From: Devosia sp. 67-54
GTDB lineage: Bacteria; Pseudomonadota; Alphaproteobacteria; Rhizobiales; Devosiaceae
Length of the DNA: 64,000 nt
Reading direction: 5' to 3'
Assembly: GCF_001899075.1 (NCBI RefSeq)
Contig: NZ_MKVA01000005.1
Span: forward strand, 558,001 to 622,000
This document shows positions 1 to 7,621 of this stretch, piece by piece. The position numbers and the translations under genes were made by a program. The notes under the pieces were generated by a model. The model did no database searches. It worked only from the letters and a program-made list of their open reading frames with translations, and was not told the origin of the DNA. Within the stretch, counting starts at the first letter, position 1. Every line of letters starts with the position of its first letter.

Positions 1-720
1 GCCTGGCCCAAGCTCGACATGGTGGCCGACCATGGCGTCAGTTTCGGCGGCGTGCGCATCGGCGCCGACATGATCGCGGTCGACAGCGGCTACAACGCCG
101 AGGCGGTGTACGAATGGGTGCGGCGCCGTCACAATGCCCTTGCGGTCAAGGGCGACGACGGCTGGAGCAAGAACCCAATCTCCCGCTCGCAGAACGCCGA
201 GGTGCAGACGCACGGGCTCAGCGCCGGCAAGGCCCGCCGCTATGGCATCAAGGTGTGGATGGTGGGCACCTGGAGCATCAAGGCGACGCTGATAACGTTC
301 CTGGGCAAGGTGCCCAAGGAGGGAGGCGCCGGGTTCCCGACAGGCTACCACCATTTCCCCGGCGACACCGAGGAACAGTACTTTCGCCACCTCACGTCGG
401 AATACATCGTGAACGGCGAACAGCGTCGCGAGTTCAAGCAGCGCGGCCCCAACCACTGGCTGGATTGCCTGGTTTATGCCTATGCGCTGACGCACTTTGC
501 GCAACTGTGGTCGTGGTCCGAGGAGCAGTGGGACGTTCGCGCCCGCGAGCTTAGCGAAATGACCCGGCCGGCGCAGGCCGACATGTTCGTTAACTCGGCA
601 AAAGCCGTGGCGATGCCGGCGCCAGTCGATGGCGACGCTGCAGATGGGGCGCCGGCGGCGCCGTTGCGCGCCAAGCCGCAGTCCGACGGGCTCGACGCCC
701 TCTCGAAACTCAACCAGTAG
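1..720 (+). CDS. Phage terminase large subunit, C-terminal part (cut by window start)
   Basis: The frame is open from base 1, so only the last 239 residues are seen. The terminase large subunit packages phage DNA into proheads and cuts it with a C-terminal nuclease. The visible part looks like the nuclease half of the lambda gpA (GpA) family: an Asp in VDSGYNAEAVYEW, a conserved KG step after it, and the closing GPNHWLDCLVYAYA segment in which the Asp is the expected metal ligand. The tail after residue 190 is Ala/Pro-rich. It is followed 6 bases later by a gpW-like gene and then the portal gene, the order of the lambda head operon. The ATPase half lies left of the window. Confidence 0.9.
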   Translation, partial: AWPKLDMVADHGVSFGGVRIGADMIAVDSGYNAEAVYEWVRRRHNALAVKGDDGWSKNPISRSQNAEVQTHGLSAGKARRYGIKVWMVGTWSIKATLITFLGKVPKEGGAGFPTGYHHFPGDTEEQYFRHLTSEYIVNGEQRREFKQRGPNHWLDCLVYAYALTHFAQLWSWSEEQWDVRARELSEMTRPAQADMFVNSAKAVAMPAPVDGDAADGAPAAPLRAKPQSDGLDALSKLNQ

Positions 721-726
721 GCGAAA

Positions 727-972
727 ATGGCCGACATGACGCTCGCCGAGATCGACCAGGCGCTCACGGATCTGCGCGCGGCCAAGCAATCGCGCCTGGT
801 GGGCGGCGTCCGGACCAAAACCGCCTATGTCAGCGGGTCGGTGGAGAAGCAATTCGCCTCGTTGGACGAGATCAACGGCGAAATCGCCCGCCTCGAGGTG
901 ATGCGGTCGCGTCTCACCGGCACGGCGAGCGGGAACGGACCCATCCATGTCGGCTTCGGGAGGCGATATTGA
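727..972 (+). CDS. gpW-like head-tail joining protein
   Basis: An 81-residue protein starting MADMTLAEIDQALTDLRAA. Size, an N-terminal helix of the form LxEIxxALxxLR, a basic middle (VGGVRTKTAYVSG) and position between terminase and portal fit the gpW family, small proteins that sit at the portal and are needed before tails can join. The function is taken from family and position; no catalytic residues are expected. The stop overlaps the portal start by four bases (TTGA), so the two are probably translationally coupled. Confidence 0.8.
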   Translation: MADMTLAEIDQALTDLRAAKQSRLVGGVRTKTAYVSGSVEKQFASLDEINGEIARLEVMRSRLTGTASGNGPIHVGFGRRY

Positions 973-2573
973 GCAATTCCAAGCCGCGGGTGCGGGTGCA
1001 GGCGGGTGATGCGGTGGGGGCGAGTGCTCGGCCGGTCGCGCATGGTGGCTCTGCCCGTACCAGCTATGCCGCCGGTGACCTCGGGCACCCGTCGATGCTG
1101 GGCTGGATGCCGTCGTCGCTGTCGGCGGACGCCGAATGGCTCCGCGACCGGCCGATTTCGGTCGGCCGCATGCGCGATGTCGAGCGCAACGACGGTTGGG
1201 CCTCGGCCGGCATCGACCGGCAGGTCGATATGCTGGTCGGCGGCTCTCTGCGGATCAATCCGAAGCCGCGCGCGGCCGCCCTGGGCATCGACACCGACGC
1301 TGCGCATGAGCTCGGGCGGCAAATCCAGTCGCAATGGCTCGCTTTTGCCGACGATCCGATCTTCCGCAGCGACGCCGAGCGCGAATTGCCCTTCGCGGGG
1401 CAGGCCGGCCTCATGGCGCGCGAGTTTGTCGGCATCGGCGAGGGCCTCGCGGTGCTCCGCTGGATCGAACGGCCCGGCTGGACCTTCCGCACCGCGGTGC
1501 AGATCGTCGATCCCGACCGCTTGTCCAATCCCATGGGGCAGCCGGACACGGACCGCTTGCGGGCAGGGGTGGAAAAGGACGAAAACAACGCTCCCGTGGC
1601 CTATCACATCCGGCAGGGACACCCCGCCGACGTATCGAGCGCAAGTACGGCCGCGTTCCGGTGGGACCGGATCGAGCGCTGGGACCGGATCGGCGACTGG
1701 GAGCGGCCCAAGGTGCTGCACCTTTACGAAAAGCGCCGGCCGGGCCAGTCGCGCGGCGTCGGGCGGCTGGTGGCCAACCTGGTCAAGTCGCGGATGCTCA
1801 GCCGCTACTCGGAGTCGGAGCTGCGCACGGCGGCGATCAACGGCAGCATCGTCGGCGCCATCTACACGCAGCTCGGCGCGGAGTATGCGGCCGATCGGCT
1901 CGGCGGTGCCCAGCCGGGGAACGACTGGAACGACTTCAACTCGCAGCGAGCGAAGTTCTATGGCGAGCGGCGCGTGCTCGATGATGCACGCTTCGTCACG
2001 CTGTTCCCCTCGGACCGGCTCGAGCTCAACACGCAGCCGCGGCAGACGGCCGGTTACCCGGCGTTCCAGAAAGCGTTTCTGCAGGCGTTCGCGGCGTCGC
2101 TAGGCCTCAGCTACGAGCAGCTCAGCATGGACTGGAGCAGCACCAATTATTCGTCGGCGCGCGCCGCGCTGAACGAGGTGTGGCGCGGCGTGCAGCGGCT
2201 GCGCTCGATCCTGATCTACCGCTTCGCCGTGCCGCTCTATGCGGCGTGGCTCGAGGATGCGCTCGATGCCGGCGTCATCGACGTGCCCAAGGGCTGCGCC
2301 GATTTCTACGAGGCGCCTGCCGCCTGGCTCAACGCCGACTGGATCGGCCCGGCGCGCGGCTTCATCGATCCCGTCAAGGAGGCGCAGGCCTCGACGCTGC
2401 GGATCAGGGGCCGGATTTCGACGCTCGAGCGCGAAGCCGCCGAGCAGGGGCAGGATTGGGAGGACATCGTCGCCCAGCAGGCCCGCGAGAACGAAGCGAT
2501 GCGCGAGCTGGGCGGCGTCGAGACCGACACCAGCATCATCGCGCCCACCGACACGCTGCCGGCGCAGCAATAG
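969..2573 (+). CDS. Phage portal protein, lambda gpB family
   Basis: A 534-residue protein, the usual size for lambda-type portals. The portal forms the dodecameric DNA channel at one head vertex and docks the terminase. Family-like features are the N-terminal segment about roles RDVERNDGWASAGIDRQVDMLVG, the segment QIVDPDRLSNP, the conserved LHLYEKRRPGQSRGVG stretch, and the C-terminal SYEQLSMDWSSTNYSSARAAL near residues 380-400. The start used is TTG at 969, which overlaps the previous stop; no better ATG is present before the conserved region. The last 50 residues are acidic and end with a GVETDTSIIAPTD stretch. Confidence 0.93.
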   Translation: MSNSKPRVRVQAGDAVGASARPVAHGGSARTSYAAGDLGHPSMLGWMPSSLSADAEWLRDRPISVGRMRDVERNDGWASAGIDRQVDMLVGGSLRINPKPRAAALGIDTDAAHELGRQIQSQWLAFADDPIFRSDAERELPFAGQAGLMAREFVGIGEGLAVLRWIERPGWTFRTAVQIVDPDRLSNPMGQPDTDRLRAGVEKDENNAPVAYHIRQGHPADVSSASTAAFRWDRIERWDRIGDWERPKVLHLYEKRRPGQSRGVGRLVANLVKSRMLSRYSESELRTAAINGSIVGAIYTQLGAEYAADRLGGAQPGNDWNDFNSQRAKFYGERRVLDDARFVTLFPSDRLELNTQPRQTAGYPAFQKAFLQAFAASLGLSYEQLSMDWSSTNYSSARAALNEVWRGVQRLRSILIYRFAVPLYAAWLEDALDAGVIDVPKGCADFYEAPAAWLNADWIGPARGFIDPVKEAQASTLRIRGRISTLEREAAEQGQDWEDIVAQQARENEAMRELGGVETDTSIIAPTDTLPAQQ

Positions 2574-2597
2574 GTCCGATCTCCGAAAGGCCAGCAA

Positions 2598-4166
2598 ATG
2601 CGAAACTTCGAACTCGACCTGCGTCGGCCGGGGCAGGTGCTGCTGCTCGAGCGTGGTGCGGCGCAGGCGTTGATCGAGCGCGTGATGGATGGTCGGCCGG
2701 CGCCACATTCGGGTGGCGGCCTGCTGTCGCGTGCGCTCAGCATGGTCGGGCTGAAGCCGCGGGCCATGGAGGACGATGATGGCAACGAGCCGCGCATCGA
2801 TACCTCGCGGCTGGCGCTGCCCCAGATCGACTGGGCCGGCACAGTGGAGTGGGGCGAAGGCTATGCCATCGTCGAGGGCATCGCGATCATCGACATTCAG
2901 GGAGTGCTCACTCCCGATGGCTACATCGACTGGTGGAGCTGGTGCTGGGTCGGCGGCTATTCGCAGATCCGCGGCGCCGTCCGTGCCGCGCGCGCCGACG
3001 ATCGCGTGCAGGCGATCCTGCTGCGGATCGACTCTCCCGGCGGTTACGTCGATGGCTGCTTCGACCTCGCCGACGAGATCGCCGCTGGCAATGCCAAGGC
3101 GGGCGGCAAGCCGGTTTGGGTCAACGCTCGCATGGCATGCTCGGCGGCCTACGCTCTGGCCGCGGCCGGCGACCACATCACCGCCCTGGCGGAGGCGGAT
3201 GTGGGGTCGATCGGCGTGCTGGTGCTGCATGTCGATGTCAGCGGCTTTTACGCCGAGCACGGCATCAAGATCGAGGCGATCCAGAGCGCGCCGCGCAAGA
3301 CCGACGGCGCCGAGTGGAAGCCGCTCAGCGAGGATGCGCGGGCACACCTGCAGGCTGTCGTCGACCAGATCGCGCGGCGCTTTTCGGCGACGGTGACGGC
3401 TGGGCGCGGGATTTCGGCCGACGACATCGCCGCGTTGCAGGCGCGCTGGTTCCTGGCGCGCCATGATGACCCCGAAATGTCGGGGCTGGCGCTGCACCTG
3501 GTCGACGATATCGCGACCGACGAGGCGGCATTTGCCGCGCTCAAGGCTTCCCTGGCCAATTCCAACGGCGGTGCGCCGAGCGGGTCGGGGTCTGAGGCGG
3601 CATCCGATGCCGGGCGCACCAACTCAACCACGGAGAGTGACATGGGACTGAAAGAGCAGATCGCGGCCCTGCGCGACAAGGCTGCCAAGGGCGACAAGGC
3701 GGCAATGGCGGAGCTCGCCGAAATGGGCGTTTCGATCAAGGCCGCGTCGGAGGACGACGAGGAGAAGAAGGACGAAGAAGCGGCTGAGGACGACAAGCCG
3801 GCTGACGACGATGCCGACAAGCCGGCCGACGACGAGGGCGATGACGAGACCAAGGACAAGGAGCCGAGCGCCAAGGCGACCGGCACCAAGGCCGGCTTCG
3901 CGTTGCTTCGCCACAAGGAAGCAAAGGGCAGGGCGGCCCTCGCCAATCGGCTGGCGGAGCAGGTGGTGAGCGGCAAGATGAGCTACGGCGAGGCCGTCGA
4001 CATGCTCGCCGATGCGCCGAAGGCCCGGCCGCTGAGCGATGCGATGCAAGGGCGCGACCGCAACCCCGGCAACGATGCCGGTGGCGGTGCCGCCAAGGCC
4101 GATGCCGAGCTCGGCTCGGCCGTCGATCGCATGCTTTCGCGGCAGGGCAAGAAGGCTGTCGGCTAG
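2598..4166 (+). CDS. Capsid maturation protease (S49/SppA type) with C-terminal scaffold domain
   Basis: A 522-residue protein matching the lambda gpC plan. Residues about 90-320 form a signal-peptide-peptidase-A-like serine protease fold: IIDIQGVLTP, LRIDSPGGYVDG, then MACSAAYALAAAGD with the likely nucleophile serine, and VGSIGVL. A lysine in the following KIEAIQSAPRKTDG stretch would be the general base, as known for SppA and gpC. Residues from about 349 on are highly charged, with acidic and KPADDD-type repeats, as expected for a scaffold that fills the prohead and is later degraded. An internal in-frame start at 3642 probably yields the scaffold alone (separate entry). The RBS is GAAAGG-like just upstream of 2598. 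Confidence 0.9.
   Translation: MRNFELDLRRPGQVLLLERGAAQALIERVMDGRPAPHSGGGLLSRALSMVGLKPRAMEDDDGNEPRIDTSRLALPQIDWAGTVEWGEGYAIVEGIAIIDIQGVLTPDGYIDWWSWCWVGGYSQIRGAVRAARADDRVQAILLRIDSPGGYVDGCFDLADEIAAGNAKAGGKPVWVNARMACSAAYALAAAGDHITALAEADVGSIGVLVLHVDVSGFYAEHGIKIEAIQSAPRKTDGAEWKPLSEDARAHLQAVVDQIARRFSATVTAGRGISADDIAALQARWFLARHDDPEMSGLALHLVDDIATDEAAFAALKASLANSNGGAPSGSGSEAASDAGRTNSTTESDMGLKEQIAALRDKAAKGDKAAMAELAEMGVSIKAASEDDEEKKDEEAAEDDKPADDDADKPADDEGDDETKDKEPSAKATGTKAGFALLRHKEAKGRAALANRLAEQVVSGKMSYGEAVDMLADAPKARPLSDAMQGRDRNPGNDAGGGAAKADAELGSAVDRMLSRQGKKAVG
3642..4166 (+). CDS. Nested scaffold protein (Nu3-like), internal start within the protease gene
   Basis: Inside the protease gene, codon 349 is ATG at 3642, in the same frame, preceded by GGAGAGTGAC, a good ribosome-binding site about six bases away. 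Starting here gives 174 residues (MGLKEQIAALRDKAAKG onward), an acidic, low-complexity, helical protein. Lambda encodes its scaffold Nu3 in the same nested way at the 3' end of gene C. The arrangement is seen directly; that it is used is inferred from the RBS and from lambda. The product would be the abundant internal scaffold of the prohead, in contact with the capsid protein. Confidence 0.65.
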   Translation: MGLKEQIAALRDKAAKGDKAAMAELAEMGVSIKAASEDDEEKKDEEAAEDDKPADDDADKPADDEGDDETKDKEPSAKATGTKAGFALLRHKEAKGRAALANRLAEQVVSGKMSYGEAVDMLADAPKARPLSDAMQGRDRNPGNDAGGGAAKADAELGSAVDRMLSRQGKKAVG

Positions 4167-4192
4167 CTGGCAGCGCGACTGAACGCGATTTG

Positions 4193-4261
4193 AGGGCGGC
4201 GCTTCGCAAGAGGTTGCCGCCCTTGTTTGTATACGGCCCGGCGGCTGCCCGCCGTTCTTTT
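4193..4261 (+). promoter_or_regulatory. Double-hairpin leader before the decoration gene
   Basis: Two inverted repeats sit between the scaffold and decoration genes. The first (4193-4223) pairs AGGGCGGC with GCCGCCCT over a 15-base loop. The second (4239-4254) pairs CGGCGG with CCGCCG over CTGC and is followed by TTCTTTT. Either could act as a partial terminator or as an mRNA-stabilising 5' structure. A near copy precedes the capsid gene at 4986-5048. Confidence 0.5.
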
Positions 4262-4289
4262 CCCGAACCCAAACCTGGAGAGTGCCGCG

Positions 4290-4958
4290 ATGCACGCCTT
4301 TTCCGTGGCAGCGCCCAAGCTGCTGACTGCCCTGCTGGCCTATGAGGTCAGCCAGAACTATTGCCGAGAAATGGCGACGCTGCTCGCCGGAGACGGCGCC
4401 GATGTGACGTATGAGCTGGGCACTCTGCTCGGCTTCAGCACTGACACCGCGGTTGCGGCTGCGGCCGACGCCGGCAATGTCGGCAATGGCGTTCTGACCC
4501 TCGCCAATCCGGCGGTTGCCGCCGGCGTGGTGCCGGGCGCCTATCGCGTGATCATGCTGGAGGCTGTCGCTGATGGTGGCCGCTTCGAAGTGTTCGGCCC
4601 GGACGGTGTGGCCATCGGCCACGGTGCCGTCGGCGTGGCGTTTGACGGCGTCGTGAAGTTCACGATCGCCGACGGAGCCACCGACTTCAAGGCCAACGAT
4701 GGCTGGACGATCACCGTCGCAACGGGCACCAAGCTCGTCGACTGGGACCCTGCGGCCGTCGACGGCAGCGCCGTCGTCGACAGCGTGTTGCTGGCGCGCA
4801 CGACCGCTCCGGACGGCGAGGATGCGCCCGCACTGGTGCTGCGGCGGGGCCCGGCCATCATCAAGGCCGATGGCATCGTGTGGCCCGCCGGGGTGACCGA
4901 CGATCAGAAGGCTGCGGCGATCGCAGCGCTGAAGCTCAAAGGCATCCTCGTGCAGTAA
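4290..4958 (+). CDS. Head decoration protein (lambda gpD position)
   Basis: A 222-residue protein lying between the scaffold and the major capsid gene, where lambda gpD stabilises the expanded head. I use ATG at 4290 because GGAGAG lies seven bases upstream; an upstream frame extension to 4227 has no such site and reads through the hairpin region. The sequence is Ala/Val/Gly-rich with many beta-prone stretches (VTYELGTLLGFSTDTAV, GAYRVIMLEAVADGG, FEVFGPDGVAIGHGAVG, PALVLRRGPAIIKADGI). The last motif, a hydrophobic RRGPAII, is typical of phage head decoration proteins. Longer than lambda gpD (about 110 residues), so the family may be the larger D-like group. Confidence 0.8.
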   Translation: MHAFSVAAPKLLTALLAYEVSQNYCREMATLLAGDGADVTYELGTLLGFSTDTAVAAAADAGNVGNGVLTLANPAVAAGVVPGAYRVIMLEAVADGGRFEVFGPDGVAIGHGAVGVAFDGVVKFTIADGATDFKANDGWTITVATGTKLVDWDPAAVDGSAVVDSVLLARTTAPDGEDAPALVLRRGPAIIKADGIVWPAGVTDDQKAAAIAALKLKGILVQ

Positions 4959-4985
4959 CGCGCCCCTTCACCGCGTGACGAATAC

Positions 4986-5048
4986 GGGCGGCGACCAGGG
5001 CATGGTCGCCGCCCAATTCATGTAAGGACCCGCGGCGGGCACCCGCCG
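4986..5048 (+). promoter_or_regulatory. Double-hairpin leader before the major capsid gene
   Basis: A strong hairpin pairs GGGCGGCGACC (4986-4996) with GGTCGCCGCCC (5004-5014) over a 7-base loop. A second at 5033-5048 pairs CGGCGG with CCGCCG and is followed by ATCTTCTCC. The layout and the CCCGCC-to-CCCGAA stretch repeat that seen before the decoration gene, which suggests a duplicated leader serving the two most abundant head proteins. Confidence 0.5.
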
Positions 5049-5088
5049 ATCTTCTCCACCCGAAACATCTTGAACCAGGAGCGGCGGC

Positions 5089-6129
5089 ATGGACCCCGAT
5101 TTCAACTTTCCCTACAGCGCGACCGATCTCACCGAGCAGATCAATCGCATCCCCAACTCCTATGGCCTGTTGCGCGTCATGGGCCTGTTCTCCGAAGAGG
5201 GCGTGATCTCGACCACGGTCGAAATCCGCATGGAGGACGGTCTCCTGGTCGTGCTTCCGGCGACCGAGCGCGGCGCGCCGGGCACCCTGGCCGGTCGCGA
5301 GACCGGAAAAACGCTGTTCTTCAAGGTGCCGCACTTCCCGCACCGCGACCTGATCAAGCCGGCCGATATCCAGAACATGCTGGTGATGCAGGGTCGCATG
5401 AAGCGGCCCGCGACCGTGGCCGACGAGGTGGCCAAGCGCCTCAACAATCTGCGCAACAACCACGCGATCACCCTCGAATACGTGCGCATGGGCGCCCTGA
5501 AAGGGACGATCAAGGACGGCAACGGCGCGGTGATCTACGACCTCTACGACGAGTTCAACATCGTGCAGCACGATGTCGACTTCGTGCTGGGCACTGCCGG
5601 AACCGACGTGATTGCCAAGGCTGAGGAGGTGACCGACTACATCATCACCAACCTCAAGGGCGAAGTCGCGAGCGGTATCGAAGTCCAGGTGGATGGCGGC
5701 TTCTTCAACAAGCTGATCCAGCATCCGAAGGTCGAAAAGTACTGGCTGCAGACCAACTCGGCCGGCGTGCTCGCCAACATGGAGCGGAACCGGCTGGGCG
5801 GCAATTGGGGCCGCGTGTTCGAGTTCGCCAACATCATGTGGCGCGAGAACAAGACCACCTTCCCGGTTCGCGTCAACGGTGCGCTGACCGGCGAAGCGGC
5901 GATCGAGGCGAACGCCGGCTACGCCTACCCGACCGGCACGCTCGACACCTTCAAGACCTGGTTCGCCCCCGCCGACACCATGTCGACGCTCAACGCGCCG
6001 GGCGACCAGATCTTCGTGTCGTCGGAGGTGCTCGACCACCAGAAGGGTATCGATTTGTGGTCGGAGTCGAACCCCCTGGCTCTGGTCAAGCGCCCCGAGT
6101 TGGTGGTGCGCGCCCACAGCTCGAACTGA
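5089..6129 (+). CDS. Major capsid protein, lambda gpE family
   Basis: A 346-residue protein, close to lambda gpE (341). It forms the icosahedral shell with the HK97 fold. Family-like features are the N-terminal TDLTEQINRIPNSYGLLRVMGLF, the loop KVPHFPHRDLIKPADIQNM, the conserved NNHAITLEYVRMGALKGTIKDG segment near residues 125-146, and a C-terminal QIFVSSEVLDHQKGIDLWSESNPLALVKRPELVV. RBS AGGAGCGGCGG lies just upstream of ATG 5089. It is preceded by a double hairpin and followed by a perfect palindrome at 6141-6162. Very likely the most strongly expressed gene of the prophage when induced. Confidence 0.95.
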   Translation: MDPDFNFPYSATDLTEQINRIPNSYGLLRVMGLFSEEGVISTTVEIRMEDGLLVVLPATERGAPGTLAGRETGKTLFFKVPHFPHRDLIKPADIQNMLVMQGRMKRPATVADEVAKRLNNLRNNHAITLEYVRMGALKGTIKDGNGAVIYDLYDEFNIVQHDVDFVLGTAGTDVIAKAEEVTDYIITNLKGEVASGIEVQVDGGFFNKLIQHPKVEKYWLQTNSAGVLANMERNRLGGNWGRVFEFANIMWRENKTTFPVRVNGALTGEAAIEANAGYAYPTGTLDTFKTWFAPADTMSTLNAPGDQIFVSSEVLDHQKGIDLWSESNPLALVKRPELVVRAHSSN

Positions 6130-6140
6130 AGATCGTGCCG

Positions 6141-6162
6141 CGCTCCGCAATTTTGCGGAGCG
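6141..6162. repeat. Perfect palindrome after the capsid gene
   Basis: CGCTCCGCAA, two bases, then TTGCGGAGCG: a ten-base-pair stem directly after the capsid stop. No T-run follows, so it may be a processing or pausing hairpin rather than a classic terminator. The inner 18 bases differ by one base from a palindrome that occurs twice inside the tail-fibre gene (16677-16694 and 17035-17050). Confidence 0.7.
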
Positions 6163-6187
6163 CGGCAGCTGTTTGGCGGAGGTCAAC

Positions 6188-6511
6188 ATGCGTCGCGACC
6201 TGGTGCAGGACGTGCTCGATGCGGCCGCCGAAGAATTGTTCGAGGACGTTCTCTACACCCATGCGCCCGCGGGACCGGTGACGGTTTCGCAGGCGATCTT
6301 CGGTGTTGAGATCGTGGCCGAGCGGGAAGAGTGGTCGGGGCAGGCGGTGCGCGGCACCACCCACACGACGCGGGCGCTCAAGGCCAAGTTCCCGAACCTC
6401 ACGCGCGGCGACCTGATCGACGATGGCGTGGCGGTCTATCGCGTGCTCGATTTCGAGCCGGTCGGCGACGGGCGGTTCGAGGTGCTGATCAGCCTCGTGG
6501 TCGCTGGCTGA
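6188..6511 (+). CDS. Head-tail joining protein (lambda gpFII position)
   Basis: A 107-residue protein. The ATG at 6188 has GGAGG at 6178-6182, which decides against the in-frame TTG at 6173. Small size, beta-rich C-terminus (GVAVYRVLDFEPVGDGRFEVLISLVV, with R-V-x-x-x-x-x-D-G-x-x-x-x-x-L) and position after the capsid gene match head-tail joining or connector proteins such as lambda gpFII. The role would be to cap the filled head and form the docking site for the tail. Its stop overlaps the next ATG (TGATG). Assignment rests mainly on position and size. Confidence 0.7.
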   Translation: MRRDLVQDVLDAAAEELFEDVLYTHAPAGPVTVSQAIFGVEIVAEREEWSGQAVRGTTHTTRALKAKFPNLTRGDLIDDGVAVYRVLDFEPVGDGRFEVLISLVVAG

Positions 6512-7173
6512 TGAGCGACTTCCGGCTGCAGCTCGGTGCGGCGCTGACCGGCGACCTCGCCAAGATGATGGAAGAGGAAATCGACCGCGGTTCCACAGCC
6601 GTGAGAGCTGCGACCTCGCAGACGCTCGACTGGCTGAAGACCGCCCTGCGGCAGCAGGTGCTGGACGCCTTCGGATCGCAGCGCCTGGCCAACACCTGGC
6701 GCGGCAAGTTTTACCCCAACAAGGGGCTCGATGCCGCCGGCGTGGTGTATTCGAATGCGCCCCACATTATCGAAGCCTTCAGCGAGGCGACGGTGATCAC
6801 CGCGCATGACGGGTTCTGGCTGGCCATCCCGTCGCCCGATTGTCCGCGCGGGCCGCGTGGCGCCCGGCTGACGCCCTCGACCTTCCCCGAAGACCGGTTC
6901 GGGCCGCTGCATTTTGTCTATCGGCCGGGCAAGGCCTCGCTCTTGGTGGTGGACAAGCTGCGGCGGCACACCGGCAAGCGCAAGGGCTACAGCAAGGCCT
7001 CGGCCAAGGCGATCCGCGAGGGGCGGGCCGAGACGGTGGTGATGTTCTTCCTGGTGCCGCGGGTGCAGCTCAGCAAGCGCGTCGACCCGCAGGGCGCCTA
7101 CGGCGAGGCCGTCGACCGGCTCGTCGACAATGTCATTCGGGAGTGGAACGCCGATGGCCGCGCGCAAGGGTGA
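6511..7173 (+). CDS. Tail-completion protein in lambda gpZ position (DUF6441-like)
   Basis: A 220-residue protein beginning MSDFRLQLGAALTGDLAKMM at the ATG overlapping the previous stop. I recognise the style of the rhizobial prophage family annotated DUF6441: an N-terminal helical part (residues 15-60), a WRGKFYPNKGLDAAGVVYSNAPHIIEAFSEATVI core, and a basic RRHTGKRKGYSKASAKAIREGR stretch before MFFLVPRVQLSKRVD. In lambda order this slot holds gpZ, needed for tails to join heads. Function inferred from position; no enzymatic motif seen. It overlaps the next gene by 20 bases. Confidence 0.65.
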   Translation: MSDFRLQLGAALTGDLAKMMEEEIDRGSTAVRAATSQTLDWLKTALRQQVLDAFGSQRLANTWRGKFYPNKGLDAAGVVYSNAPHIIEAFSEATVITAHDGFWLAIPSPDCPRGPRGARLTPSTFPEDRFGPLHFVYRPGKASLLVVDKLRRHTGKRKGYSKASAKAIREGRAETVVMFFLVPRVQLSKRVDPQGAYGEAVDRLVDNVIREWNADGRAQG

Positions 7174-7582
7174 GCAAATCCTCGTGGCGCTCGAGGCGGT
7201 GCTGCAGGCGGCGGTGCCCGCACTGGGGCGCAATACGCCCCTGCCGGAGGCAATCGACCAGGTGCTGCGGCTGCTCGACGGTCCGCCGGCGCAGCAGACA
7301 GAGGCGTATCTCAATCCGCCGATGTACGAATTCACCATGCGGCCGTTCGTGCAGATCATCGTCGTCAACAGCGACGACGCGGCCCGCGACGCGGCCGTGG
7401 ACACTCTCTACCAGGCGCTTGCCGCCGCCATTGCCGGCATCACGGATCTCGGCGGATTGATTACCGACATCCGGCCGCAGCCGCCGAGCGCGGCGCCGCG
7501 CGAGCTGTTCGGCATGCCCGGCATGTCGGGCGCCGAGTTCGATATCGAGATCGACTACTGGTCGGAAACGACCGCGGGGTGA
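7154..7582 (+). CDS. Minor tail protein in lambda gpU position (tail terminator)
   Basis: A 142-residue protein starting at ATG 7154, with GGGAG upstream; it overlaps the previous gene by 20 bases. The slot between gpZ-like and tail-tube genes is that of gpU, the ring that ends tail polymerisation. The length is close to lambda gpU (131). Visible features are the helix RKGEQILVALEAVLQAAVPALG, a beta segment MRPFVQIIVVNSDDAARDAAVDTLYQALAAAI, and a final EFDIEIDYWSETTAG that resembles the closing strand of tail terminators. Assigned by position and size, not by strong sequence match. Confidence 0.6.
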   Translation: MAARKGEQILVALEAVLQAAVPALGRNTPLPEAIDQVLRLLDGPPAQQTEAYLNPPMYEFTMRPFVQIIVVNSDDAARDAAVDTLYQALAAAIAGITDLGGLITDIRPQPPSAAPRELFGMPGMSGAEFDIEIDYWSETTAG

Positions 7583-7621
7583 ACGCCCCACCACTCATCC
7601 CACCATCACCAGGAGACTGTC

